Part shown: positions 1-9,879 of the stretch, in pieces
Numbering within the stretch: the first letter of the stretch is position 1
Layout: the number at the start of each line of letters is the position of its first letter
Assembly (NCBI GenBank): GCA_015698045.1
Contig: BLAL01000086.1
Location: forward strand, 434,001 to 498,000
From: Rhizophagus clarus
Lineage: Eukaryota > Glomeromycota > Glomeromycetes > Glomerales > Glomeraceae
Reading direction: 5' to 3'
DNA length: 64,000 nucleotides
Notes under the pieces: generated by a model
The model's input: the letters and a program-made list of their open reading frames with translations, nothing else
Databases searched by the model: none
What the model was told of the DNA's origin: nothing
Made by a program: the position numbers and the translations under genes

Positions 1-1
1 G

Positions 2-58
2 ATTTCTCATTTTTTAAGATGTGGAAGCGGAATTTGGAGGTAAATTATCTAATAATAA

Positions 59-96
<38 letters not shown>

Positions 97-887
97 TATT
101 AAAATATAATTAAAAACATTTACAAATGTTTCAAAACATAAAATAGTCTTGATATGGCTCGAAAATATCCAAATTGTCAATTCACAGGTTTTGATATCGT
201 GGATAATTTTCCGCTCGAGGTAAAAGAATCAAATGTTGAATTTGAATTAGGAAATATCTTGGAAGGACTTCCTTATGGTGATAATACATTTGATTTAGTT
301 TTTATGAGAAATATGAAGGGTTGTTTAAGTCAGAAAGATTATACTACGTGCTTACAAGAAATAATACGAGTGTCTAGTAGATGGATATTAATACTTGATT
401 CTGACATTATATTGATTGGCGGGGGTCCTTTAGCAAATCAATTGAGAGAAGAAGGTAAGAAATATTGTATTATATATTCTTTTTTATGTTTTATTCATAT
501 GTACATATTTACGCATATTTACGTATTTTAGTTCTCGATGAATTAATGAAAAAATATGATGTAAATATGATGCCAAGTTCAATCATTCGAAAATGTTTAG
601 AAGATAATAATCAATTATCTGATATTCATTTCGAGGATAAACAATGTCCTATTGGAGAATGGGGAGGTAGATTAGGAACACTTTATTTGGAAATTTTAAA
701 ATGGGCAACAAAAAATTTATATCATTCAGTTTCTTCATTATATTCTGAAGAAGAATATAATTTAAAAATTAATGAAGCATTTGATGAATTAAATCATTAT
801 AATAGTTATGATATGGTATTTAGGATTTGCGCAAAGAAAATTGTTGAAAGAAGAAGATCTTTAAAAAAGATTGTTCGAAATCCTTAA
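2..887 (+). CDS. Class I SAM-dependent methyltransferase, 3' part (three exons visible, 5' end outside window)
   Basis: Three exons join in one frame: 2-39, 147-454 and 532-887. The introns are 40-146 (GTAAAT...TAG) and 455-531 (GTAAGA...TTTTAG). Exon 1 ends in a glycine-rich motif I (CGSGIW). Exon 2 continues LDMARKYPNCQFTGFDI, the usual acidic-loop motif II region, then FELGNILEGLPYGDNTFDLV (motif III/IV). This order is typical of Methyltransf_25-type Rossmann methyltransferases that bind S-adenosylmethionine. Splicing removes the two stops that otherwise break the frame, which supports the gene model. The protein ends IVERRRSLKKIVRNP. The substrate cannot be told from sequence. Upstream exons and the start codon lie outside the window. 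Motif I has R where D is common (FLRCGSG), so activity is not certain. Confidence 0.85.
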
Positions 888-995
888 AATACTTTTGGAA
901 AGCGTAACGAAGGACTTTTTATTTATTTAATAATTTTATTTGTATTATTAGTATTATATATCGATATATCATATATGGTATAAAAATATATTATG

Positions 996-1038
996 TATTG
1001 TATTGTATTGTATTGTATTGTATTGTATGTATGTATGT
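996..1038. repeat. TATTG pentanucleotide microsatellite running into TATG
   Basis: About six TATTG units are followed by three TATG units, just downstream of the methyltransferase gene. It is a simple repeat with no coding potential. Confidence 0.9.
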
Positions 1039-1270
1039 AAAATATATATTTATTTATTAATTTTATTAATGTTTTTGGATAATGTTTAATTTTTAATTTT
1101 AGTAATTTAAAATGAATGAAAAAATTATTTATTTTTATAAATCGATTTTTTTTATTTGAAATCAAATCCTAATAAATGAAGAGTTCATTGAAGTTGAATG
1201 AAATAAAGAATGATTGATTTTTCGAATAAAAATTGTGATCCTTTCTTACTGCGTTATTACACGTTACGAC

Positions 1271-1370
1271 GCTGCGTATAGTATCCCCTGCAACAGTATT
1301 CCCCCAAGGGTTGGGGATTCCTTGTATAGTGCCCCTGTTCTCTAGGGGTATCATTACTATCATACTATCC
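1271..1370. repeat. Degenerate relative of the CAGTACCCC inverted-repeat element
   Basis: The stretch has the same succession of words as the better copy at 22977-23219: a GCTG(C/T)(G/A)TA start, AGTA(C/T)CCCCTG, then paired CCCC/GGGG blocks around TATAGT. It is more diverged and the ends cannot be fixed. Confidence 0.45.
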
Positions 1371-1670
1371 AAATAATGTATGACCCTAGAATGACCTCAT
1401 TTCACGCCAAACGCACGTGATACACTCTGTCATAAGACCTATACGGTACAACTCCCGATACTCTCCGGAATTCGCAAATACATCATCATGTTAAAAGAAT
1501 TCTTTTGTATTGTATCACCCGACGGGAAATTGAATTTTTCAAACGCTTTGTGCAAATACTTTGTTGTTGCAATTAAGAATTCTATCGAGAATAGAAATCA
1601 GTGTGGAAAAATATATCAAAAAAAGAAATTTCAAAATTTATTGCGTTCGGGTCTGGTTTATTTACCGACA

Positions 1671-1755
1671 ATCATTTCATCGACAATCATTTCACCGACA
1701 AACGTTTCATCGACAGGGTCTTTCACTGACAGATGTCAATTCACCAACAGTCATT
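1671..1755. repeat. Short minisatellite, ~15-17-bp units (CGACAATCATTTCAT type)
   Basis: Five to six imperfect units read ACCGACAATCATTTCAT, ATCGACAATCATTTC, ACCGACAAACGTTTC, ATCGACAGGGTCTTTC and so on. Small frames run through it but have no recognisable content. Confidence 0.8.
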
Positions 1756-1759
1756 TTTA

Positions 1760-2800
1760 AAGAAATAATTTTTTTCTATAAACTAACATTTAATGTCAAA
1801 TATTTTATTACATAAAAATGCTTCAATTTAATCTATAGTAATAGTAACATTAATAATATATTTATTTAAAAAATGAATTATACACTTTACATTTTAAAAA
1901 ACGCAAGAATAAGAAAATAATTCAATTAAAAATGATCAAACTACTACTTATTGTGAAAAAAAAAAAAAAAATACTTTCAAAAATTGAATTAAAATGATAG
2001 ATTATGTCAAACAAACTATCCTTACTCTAACAATAAATTACTCAAAACAACACCCGCTCTAAAGACAACGCTAAAAAAAAAATTTAGTTCATAAGTGGCG
2101 GTAACGGTGAGTTAAACGCGACCCGTAATAAATTATAAGAGTTAATTTGAAGAATAATATATAGTAAACGTTCATCCATTTAACCCAAAGAGTGTTTGTC
2201 TGAACAAAGCGTTTGAATATACCATGTTTTGTAAAAGGTAATGAATAAAATTTATTTTGTTAAAAATTAAAAATTTGCACTACGAAAATGGAATACAGAC
2301 AAAAATTTATGAATAAATTTTTAATGTTTTATTAAATAATTATTAGTAAACATGTTGATTTTCAGGAAACATAAAAGGTTCGGGGGTTACTTGGTTCGGG
2401 TTCAGGGGTTCGGAAATTTGTCATATTTGGTAATAGTTTCTAGGCAAAGGAGTGTGTCGAGAAAATGGGTTGTTGGTTAACTCTTAATAACACGTCGCAA
2501 CACAATTTCAATTTTTAGCCATAAGAAGGCCTCTTTTTATTGCAATTAGAAGTATAACCTATAAAAATTCTCTTTTTATATAGATTGGCAAGATTGGCAA
2601 CATTGGCACCTAAAAAAATTAAACCTATAAAATTTTTTTTTAATATATTGGCAAGATTGTCAAGATGTTTCCGTTTATCCGGACCTTCAAATCACTTTAA
2701 AAATTTCCTTTTACAAACACTATAATAGATGCATGCAATTAAAAATTAAGATATGATCTCATCTTTTTTTACGGAAAAAAATTGTCCGAGAGAAATCGTG
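1760..2800. other. AT-rich intergenic stretch, no gene seen
   Basis: I see no gene here. There are GGTTCGGG-type short repeats near 2380-2420 and repeated TTGGCAAGATTGGCAA words near 2580-2660. The right end presumably holds the promoter of the small secreted-protein gene. Confidence 0.6.
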
Positions 2801-2816
2801 CACCGATTTTTTTTAT

Positions 2817-2823
2817 TATAAAA
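2817..2823 (+). promoter_or_regulatory. TATA box of the small secreted-protein gene
   Basis: TATAAAA followed by GGCAGAG lies 124 nt upstream of the ATG at 2947, after a T-rich tract. The position suits a short 5' UTR. Confidence 0.5.
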
Positions 2824-2946
2824 AGGCAGAGCAAAGTCTTCGATAATTCACACACACAAAAAAAAACTAAAAAACTATTAAAAGTTAAAATTACTAAAAT
2901 AATCATACAAATAAGCCTTTGATACAAATTATCTTCACAAAACATC

Positions 2947-3102
2947 ATGAACAAATTTATTTTCGTATTTACCATTATTTTATTGATCACACTTTCCGCC
3001 TTAGTACCTAATGGCGAAGCGCTTCCTGGTGGGTTCTGCTGCAAGACTTTCGAAGAAAAAGCTACCCCTGTTGCCAAAACCAATGAGACCCCTACAATTT
3101 AG
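2947..3102 (+). CDS. Small secreted protein, 51 aa (candidate effector-like peptide)
   Basis: An uninterrupted frame starts MNKFIFVFTIILLITLSALV and ends in TAG. The first ~25 residues are a textbook signal peptide: N and K near the start, a long hydrophobic core, then a PNGEA-type cleavage region. The mature part would be about 26 residues, beginning LPGGFCCKTFEEKATPVAK, with an adjacent cysteine pair. A TATA box lies 124 nt upstream and an AATAAA lies 272 nt downstream. The gene is below common length cut-offs and would be missed by many gene callers. Many fungal small secreted proteins share this size and leader style. Function is unknown, and a role in host interaction is inference only. 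Confidence 0.65.
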   Translation: MNKFIFVFTIILLITLSALVPNGEALPGGFCCKTFEEKATPVAKTNETPTI

Positions 3103-3373
3103 GTGTTCACATCACAAGTTCAGTCATTAATATATACTGTAATTCATATATTTCGCAAAATTATTTTATACTTAGATAATTCATTTATTTCATTTTACCA
3201 CATTATTTTATTTCAATATTTTCAATTTTATTTTAGATTAAGTATTCGAATTTTGTAATTGATCTTTTATTTCACCAATTTATTTCATATTTCATTTTAT
3301 TCAATTAAATTTGTACTTTGTATTTTGCAATTTAAGTAAGTACGACAAATCATGTACTTCAAAATGTTTTTAT

Positions 3374-3379
3374 AATAAA
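3374..3379 (+). promoter_or_regulatory. Poly(A) signal downstream of the small secreted-protein gene
   Basis: AATAAA lies 272 nt after the stop codon in an AT-rich 3' UTR-like stretch. Confidence 0.4.
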
Positions 3380-3399
3380 GTATTGCACATAGTGAAATA

Positions 3400-5150
3400 A
3401 TTTGCTATACACAAAAGTCAAGGACTAAGCAACAACCATTGGCAGGTTAATATACAAATATATTGTTCCTTTTTTAAAAAAAACGCAGTACAAATCGTAA
3501 AGAATCATCCAAATAAAATGTAAGTATCACGCGTATTTGTGAATTTACTGGGTCTTAGAAAGAGTTACAAATAAGTTCATTCATTTCAATAAAGTCTACT
3601 CTTAATCGAGAATAACGCATAAAGACCAGCAGAGGCGAAATTAGCTAAAGACCGAAAAAATTTGAGTTTGACTATAAAACTTTACTTAGCTCTGCGGATT
3701 GAAGTCACTTTTTGGTCTTTAAACTTATTCTGCGGCGTCACAAATTTCCTTGTTCTCTACCAAAAATTTTCAGACGACTCCACAGCTTTTCCCATATTTG
3801 GAAGAAAGTAATGTCATAGATTATAGATTTCCGCTTATATTAAAACATGAAACATTAAAAAAAGAGCTATATAATGAAATACTGATGGTCATCAGCATGG
3901 TCGGCTGACCATCCGCAGGTGGCAGATAAACTAACCTGGTACATAATTTTGATTAGCTTTTTTTGTTTCTTATACCTTTCTTTCTTACTTTTGAATTATT
4001 TGATTCTTCAAATTTTGCAATAAAGTATATACAGTACATTTTCTGTCTTTATTTATTAGCTTTGAAACCTTTGATATTTTAGTATTTCTAATACTTTATT
4101 TTAAATCATTTAGTTTAAATTTACAATCAAAGTATAGTCAATTAAAACTTAATAAATTTAATCAAAAGAAAAGTAATTTAATCTAAAAGATTTAATTCAG
4201 AGAAAAAGTTATTAATTAAGTAAAAAATAGTGGAATAATATATTTATTTATTTATTTTTTTGGTATTAAAAATGTATAAGTAAAATAAATATTTATTATA
4301 TATTCAATTTAAAATAAAATAGTAAATTTATATATTCATATCATCATATGGGCTGATTTGACTTGCTATACTATTGCTATTAAATTATCACATGCATGCA
4401 ATGCGTTAAATCAGCTCATGTATAAATGCAATATTATCACTTATATTATATAATTGACTTTTACATATGAATTGATTTTAAAAAAAAATTTTTTGATTTT
4501 TATTTCTTATTATTTTTTTAGATATACCAAATTTTTTATACAATTTAGATTTTTAAAAATAAATTCAAAAAGAAAAATATGTACTTTTTTTTTATATAAT
4601 TGATGTTAAAAAAATTTTTATATAATCTGAATTTTTAAAAATAAATATAAAGAAAAAAAAAATGTTTTTATTTATTTATTTATTTTTATTTAATTTAAAA
4701 AAATGTTTTTAATAATTTATTTCTCATTTTTTTTCTAAAAATTGCAAGCTTTTTATATAACTTAAACTTTTAAAAATTAATATAAAAAGAAGTAAAATAT
4801 TTTTATTTATTTTTTTTTTTATTTAAAGAAACATTTAACGTTTTATTTATTTTTTTTTTTATAGTAAAAAATTGGAAGTTACAATAAAATATTATGTGTA
4901 GATGATAAAGTATATATTGTATATTAGATTTTATAATACATATATATACAAAAATTAAAAATTATATATAAATATATAATTATATTTGAAAATAAATATA
5001 TTATATATTTTTTTTATTGTATATATATATTTATTTAAACAAATATATATGATGTATTATATAATTTTTAAATACAAAATCACAAAATCATATATTATTA
5101 ATAAAAAAATGATTGTTTTAATTATTTAAATGTTTTTATTTATTTATTAA
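3400..5150. other. AT-rich stretch without genes
   Basis: No open frame of note is present. Around 3600-3750, TAAAGACC words occur in both orientations (possible old inverted-repeat element). Around 3890-3930 there is a short near-palindrome (ATGGTC...GACCAT). From 4200 to 5150 the sequence is almost pure A/T with TTATTTATTT runs. Confidence 0.6.
4345..4421. repeat. Short inverted repeat (hairpin or mini-MITE)
   Basis: Arms CATATGGGCTGATTTGAC and, inverted, ACATGAGCTGATTTAAC flank about 40 nt. It stands out because the surroundings contain almost no G or C. Confidence 0.55.
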
Positions 5151-5180
5151 ATTTAAAAAAGCGAATTACTAAACTTAACT

Positions 5181-5215
5181 GGGAGGGGGGGAGGGGGGGA
5201 ATTTCCTCCCCCCCC
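5181..5215. repeat. G-run/C-run hairpin with G-quadruplex potential
   Basis: GGGAGGGGGGGAGGGGGGG, then AATTT, then CCTCCCCCCCC: four or more G tracts, able to fold as a G-quadruplex or pair with the C run. It forms the terminal repeat of the 5158-6646 element. Confidence 0.8.
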
Positions 5216-5539
5216 TGTGGCTTGTGTGGTACAGTTATGTGTTACATGATCATATTATTTGTTTATCAATTTTTTTTAGATATGTAGATGCGTCATGTGC
5301 GTCTTTCTTCAGAACGTTTAATATATTTTTTTCTTTAAATCTTTCACTCAAGGTGTGTTCTTTGCTTTCTTTTTTTATTTTTGTTTGTTTCTTACAACTA
5401 GTTCTTTATTAACTTTTTCGCTCTTTTTAGGTTCTTTGGCCCTTTTAGTTTCGTAATTAAGGTACACTAAGGAATGTTTGGTATTACAGAACCCTGATTC
5501 ACATTTTTTTTATTTTTTACACTTCGTTCCTTTACATTT

Positions 5540-6400
5540 TATTTTTTGTATTTCATTCCCTTTGTTCTTTTTAGATCCTTTAATGATTTAGTTCTTTTTT
5601 ACGATCAAGGTATATTTATTTTTATTTTTATTTTTATTTTCACTTATTACATTCCATTCTTTACTAATTTTTTTCCTTTATTTTTTTCTTCTTTTTCGTT
5701 TTCCCATTGTTTTCCCTCTTCCTTTTTGTCTCCCTATCATTATCCTCTTTCTTTTTCGTCTTTCCATTCTATCCCGTCTCTTCTTTTTTGTCTCCCATTG
5801 TTTTCCCTCTTCCTTTTTGTCTCCTTATCATTATCCTCTTTCTTTTTGTCTTTCCACTTCTATACCCTCTTCTTTTTCAATTCCTATTATTATTTTCTTT
5901 TTTTTTGCATCCCCATTGTTATCTCCTTCCTTTTTGTCTACTCATCATTATTCTCCTTCCTTTTCATTTTTCTATCTTCCTTTTTGCCTTCTTATCAGTT
6001 TTCCCTTTTTGTACCCTTCTTTTTTTTGTTTTTCTTCTATCCTTTGATTATTTTCTTTTTGTTTTACCTTTCTTTTTTTCCTTTCTTTTCATCCCTCTTC
6101 GTTTTACTCCTTCTTTTTTATCTCCTCATTATTATTTTCCTTCCTTCTCGCCTCCCCATCATTATTTTCTTAACTTTTCATCTTTCTATCATTTTTCCCT
6201 TTCTTTTCGTTCCTCCTTCATTATTTTCATTTCTTTTTGCTCTTTCCTTACCCTTTTTACTCATCTTTACACTTTTTGTTTCCTCTTTACCCTTTCATTT
6301 TTTTCAATCATTCCTTTATTTTTTCTGTTACCTCATTATATTTTCATTCCTTATTCTTCTTTTTATTGTAATAACTCTTCTTTTTTATTCATCTTATTGT
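5540..6400. repeat. Pyrimidine-rich low-complexity tract
   Basis: Nearly continuous C/T with recurring CTTTTTGTC, CCTCATCATTATT and TTTCTATC words. Long frames encode only F/S/L/P runs, so this is not a gene. Similar tracts accompany other mini-exon arrays in the window. Confidence 0.85.
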
Positions 6401-6649
6401 TAAAAGATAAACATTTTTAATCAATAAAACATGTGAACTCTTAAATTAATAAATTATTTTGACACTATTAACAGTTTATAAATAAAATTTTATAATATAA
6501 AAATTATTTCGAATAAAAATTTTAAGTTAAAAATATTTTTTTTTTCATAGTGCCAAGTTTCTAAAAAAAAAAATAATAATGTGGTGCATAAATCACGTAA
6601 TATAGGGGAGGAAATTTCCCTCTGGTTAAAATCAGCAATACTCTTTAAA

Positions 6650-7370
6650 AAAAAATAAAATTAATAAAGAATTTGAAATTTTTAACTTAATATTTGAATT
6701 TAAGTTTTTTTTTTATTATCATATTTTTAAATTCAAGTTTTTTAATTTTTGCTTGAACTTTTCAATCAGTAGTAACTTGTTCTTATAATACTATTTTTCA
6801 TTTTTTAATTTCAATTTGCATTAATTGATATTTCTTATCAAACTTTAAATCATTTTCTTATTTAATATGTCTTTTTTAGTATTTGCTGATTTTTTTGAAT
6901 CAGAAAATACTTCTTTTTTTTGAAACTTTACTTAAATTTGTATTTATTAATAAATTTATCATTACTTTCTTTTTATTTTATCTCACTATTAATTTAAATA
7001 AGTAAATTAATAAATAAAGAAAGAAATTAAATTATATAATAAAAATTACCTTTAGTTTTTTTTTTGCATTAATTTTAGATAATTAATTAATTTTTTACCT
7101 AATAAAAAATATTAGATATTATATTAAAAAATTAAAATAATAATAGACTAATTTTTATAAACAATAAATTAAAATTTTTTTTTTTATTTCTATCTCTTCA
7201 AATATAAAAAATATCAGTATTTTTATGTATAATACTGGTTATTATTTGTTTATTATTAATTTAATACTTTTCAAATTAAAATTAATAAAAATAAATAAAT
7301 TATTAGTTCTTTTATATAATAATAAAAATAAAATAATATAATTTTTTTATTACTTAATTGTAAATAATAA
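6650..7370. other. AT-rich stretch without genes
   Basis: No gene or clear repeat seen. It may hold the decayed 3' end of the minus-strand ORF1 relic that ends near 7377. Confidence 0.5.
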
Positions 7371-7376
7371 TTTGAA

Positions 7377-7445
7377 TTCTTGGTCTTCTTGGAGGTGTTA
7401 TTCTTTTTGGACTTTTTAGAAGAATCAGCAGAATTCTTGGACTTT
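7377..7445 (-). pseudogene. ORF1-like relic, C-terminal piece
   Basis: On the minus strand this reads SKNSADSSKKSKKNNTSKK, a Lys/Asn/Ser-rich tail. It continues, in the same frame, the piece that ends at 11537 (LSWCSALSFTFKTK) once the CACTA-like element and one 3-bp target copy are ignored. Basic low-complexity tails are usual at the end of LINE ORF1 proteins with RRM domains. Confidence 0.55.
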
Positions 7446-7587
7446 CACTAGTCGAAAAAGGAATATTCGGCCTTAATAAAATTTGGCCTATATTTGACCA
7501 AAATTAAAAATTATTCGATCTCAATTAGTAATAATCTATGATTAAACATATATTCAACATTGTTTAATTATAGTCAAATAGTGTATA

Positions 7588-9598
7588 TAAAGTTGCCTGC
7601 CAAAACTAAGAAGTTTCGACATATCGAAATTGTCGAAACTATTTCAACATTTCGACATTGACCTTCTGATTTGTCAAAATGCTGAAATAGTTTCGACATA
7701 CTGAATCTATTTTGATAGTTTCAGCATTCACTAATCTGCAGTTTGCAGATTTCTAATCAGTTTTAATATCGGTCATATGAGCCGATTTACTGATCGTAGA
7801 TAATCTTTTTTTTTTGAAAAAAAAATGGTTACAGTTTTTTTTAAACCGGATAAAAAAAAAAATTTTATTTTTATTTTTTTTTGCTTTAGGTTGCCAGACT
7901 TCTTGGACGAACCCAAACTTGGAATGTGCGCAAGTAAGTTAGTAGGGGAATGAGAGGGGATTTTTTTTTAATATATTGAAGAAACATACTAATATTTCTT
8001 CTATCTACATATGTTTTTTTTTTCTTTAGGTTGCTGGACTTCTTGAATGAATCTGGACTTGAAAAGTACGCAAGTAAGTTAGTGGGGAGTGGAAGGGGAT
8101 TTTTTTTAATATATTGAAGAAACATACTAATATTTCTTCTATTTCTTTTTTTTTCTTTAGGTTGCCAGACTTCTTAAACAAACTCAGACTTGAAAAGTAC
8201 GCAAATAAGTTAGTGGAGAGTGGAAGGGATTTTTTTTTAATATATTGAAGAAACATACTAACGTTTCTTCTATTTCTTTTTTTTTTTTCTTTAGGTTGCC
8301 AGACTTCTTGAACGAACCCAGACTTGAAAAGTACACAAGTAAGTTAATGGGGAGTAGGAGCGGATTTTTTTTTTAATATATTGAAGAAACATACTAACGT
8401 TTCTTCTATTTTTTTTTTTTTTTCTTTAGGTTGCCAGACTTCTTGAATGAACCCAGACTTGAAATGTACGCAAGTAAGTTAGTGGGAGTGAGAGGGATTT
8501 TTTTTTAATATATTGAAGAAATATACTAACGTTTCTTCTATTTCTTTTTTTTTTCTTTAGGTTGCCAGACTTCTTGAACGAACCCAGACTTGAAATGTAC
8601 GCAAGTAAGTTAGTGGGAGTGGGAGGGGATTTTTTTTTAATATATTGAAGAAACATACTAACATTTCTTCTATTTCTTTTTTTTCTTTAGGTTGTCAGAC
8701 TTCTTAAACGAACCCAGACTTGAAAAGTACGCAAGTAAGTTAGTGGGGAGTGGAAGGGGATTTTTTTTTAATATATTGAAGAAACATACTAACATTTCTT
8801 CTATCTCTTTTTTTTTCTTTAGGTTGCCAGACTTCTTAAACGAACCTAGACTTGAAAGTATGCAAGTAAGTTAGTAGGGAGTGGGAGGGGATTTTTTTTT
8901 TAATATATTGAAGAAATATACTAACGTTTCTTCTATTTCTTTTTTTTTTTCTTTAGGTTATCAGACTTCTTGAACGAACCTGGACTTGAAATGTACGTAA
9001 GTAAATTTAGTGAAAAGTAGGAGGAATTTTTTTAATATATTAAAAAAAATATACTAACGTTTCTTTTTTATTTTTTTAGGTTGTCAGACTTTTAGATGAA
9101 CCCGGTCAATAAAATTTTTTTATTACAAACAATAATATAAAAACTTTTTTTAAATGTAATAATTTATTATTTAATCCAGAAGTCAATTTCAATTATAACA
9201 ATAAAATAAAGTATTGCAATAAATTTTAGTTTTTTATGTGTTTAATTTTAAATTTTTTTTACTAAATTTTTAATATGCATGCTATATGGCTGGGACATTA
9301 CAAATTATAATCAATCTATCAAACTTGTATCAAACTTGTATCATCAATATCTATATAAACTTTATTAATTATGATCGTTTAATTTTGAATCAAATTGTGA
9401 CTAAAATCTTAATATTTTATATATCATGAGAGTGATGTTTTAATTTTGGCAATTTTGACATGCCAAAACTATTTTGGTAATTTCGTACAGTTTTGGCAAT
9501 TTCAACATGTTAAAACTATTCCGGCATTTCAGCATTTTAACATATTTTTAGTTTCGACATTTCGACATTGGCCTATTGAGTTTCAGCAGGCAACTTTA
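7588..9598 (+). mobile_element. hAT-like non-autonomous element carrying a mini-exon array (2.0 kb)
   Basis: The ends are TAAAGTTGCCTGC inverted, and the 8-bp flanks AGTGTATA (7580-7587 and 9599-9606) are identical, the duplication size of hAT elements. Sub-terminal zones are full of TTTCGACAT, GCCAAAACT and GAAACTATTTC words in both orientations. The middle is a ten-block mini-exon array on the plus strand. There is no transposase. A relative lies at ~24520-25815 in the opposite orientation, and another left end starts near 59766. Confidence 0.82.
7881..9113 (+). repeat. Mini-exon array A: ten tandem intron-exon-like units
   Basis: Blocks sit at 7890-7933, 8030-8073, 8161-8204, 8295-8338, 8430-8473, 8561-8604, 8691-8734, 8823-8865, 8957-9000, and from 9080. 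Each starts after T(n)CTTTAG with GTTGCCAGACTTCTTGAACG, ends TACGCAA, and is followed by GTAAGT. Eight of the nine complete blocks are exactly 44 nt. Spacers of 85-100 nt contain ATACTAACGTTTC about 35 nt before the acceptor, matching the yeast-type TACTAAC branch site. One donor has lost GT (8205). The final block runs into AATAAA at 9108. Each block has a single open frame (LPDFLNEPRLEMYA). Because 44 is not a multiple of three, joined blocks do not keep one frame. Confidence 0.85.
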
Positions 9599-9667
9599 AG
9601 TGTATATTAATTAAGCGTCATGTTACGTATCACATAACTAATTAAAGCTTAAAAAAAAGACTAAATT

Positions 9668-9860
9668 TAATGAAGTTTCTAAAACTTTTTTCCTTTTTCC
9701 TTTACCATTTCCTTTTGTTTTTTACCTCCTTTCGTCTTTTCCCTATTTTTTATCTTTCCCCCTTCTTTCTTTTTCTTCCCTTCATATTTTCCTTTATCTT
9801 TCCCTTTTCTTTCCCTTTCTTAATTTCTCTTTTTCCACTTCTCCCGCATTTTTTTTAAAA
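9668..9860. repeat. Pyrimidine-rich tract
   Basis: CTTTTCCTTTT-type low complexity, immediately upstream of array E. It translates to F/L/S runs only. Confidence 0.8.
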
Positions 9861-9879
9861 AATCCTCAATGAAACGACT

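Larger units (their letters stand above)
5158..6646 (+). mobile_element. Non-autonomous TIR element with GGGAAATTTCC-type ends, a few exon-like units and a pyrimidine tract
   Basis: The left end reads AAAGCGAATTACTAAACTTAAC then a G run, AATTT and a C run. The right end, inverted, reads AAAGAGTATTGCTGATTTTAAC then AGAGGGAAATTTCCTCCCC. These match as imperfect terminal inverted repeats of roughly 40-50 bp. Inside, 5224-5520 has T-tract/TTTTTAG acceptors and downstream GGT donors, followed by a long pyrimidine tract (5540-6400). No transposase is encoded. The target duplication cannot be read in the A-rich flank. Confidence 0.6.

Noticed and set aside
2769-3083. 104-codon minus-strand frame
   Set aside because: Antisense shadow of the small secreted-protein gene, which has a signal peptide, TATA box and poly(A) signal on the plus strand.
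5546-6420. Open frames of 285 and 237 codons rich in F, S, L and P
   Set aside because: They only read a C/T-rich low-complexity tract. Several overlapping frames are open at once and no domain is visible.
7886-8656. Three similar minus-strand frames beginning MFLQYIKKK
   Set aside because: Antisense shadow of tandem array A; repeated because the units repeat.
7881-9113. CRISPR-like or plain satellite array
   Set aside because: Units are not short identical repeats with unique spacers. Splice words and branch words at fixed positions, and placement inside a transposon with an 8-bp duplication, fit an intron-exon layout better.
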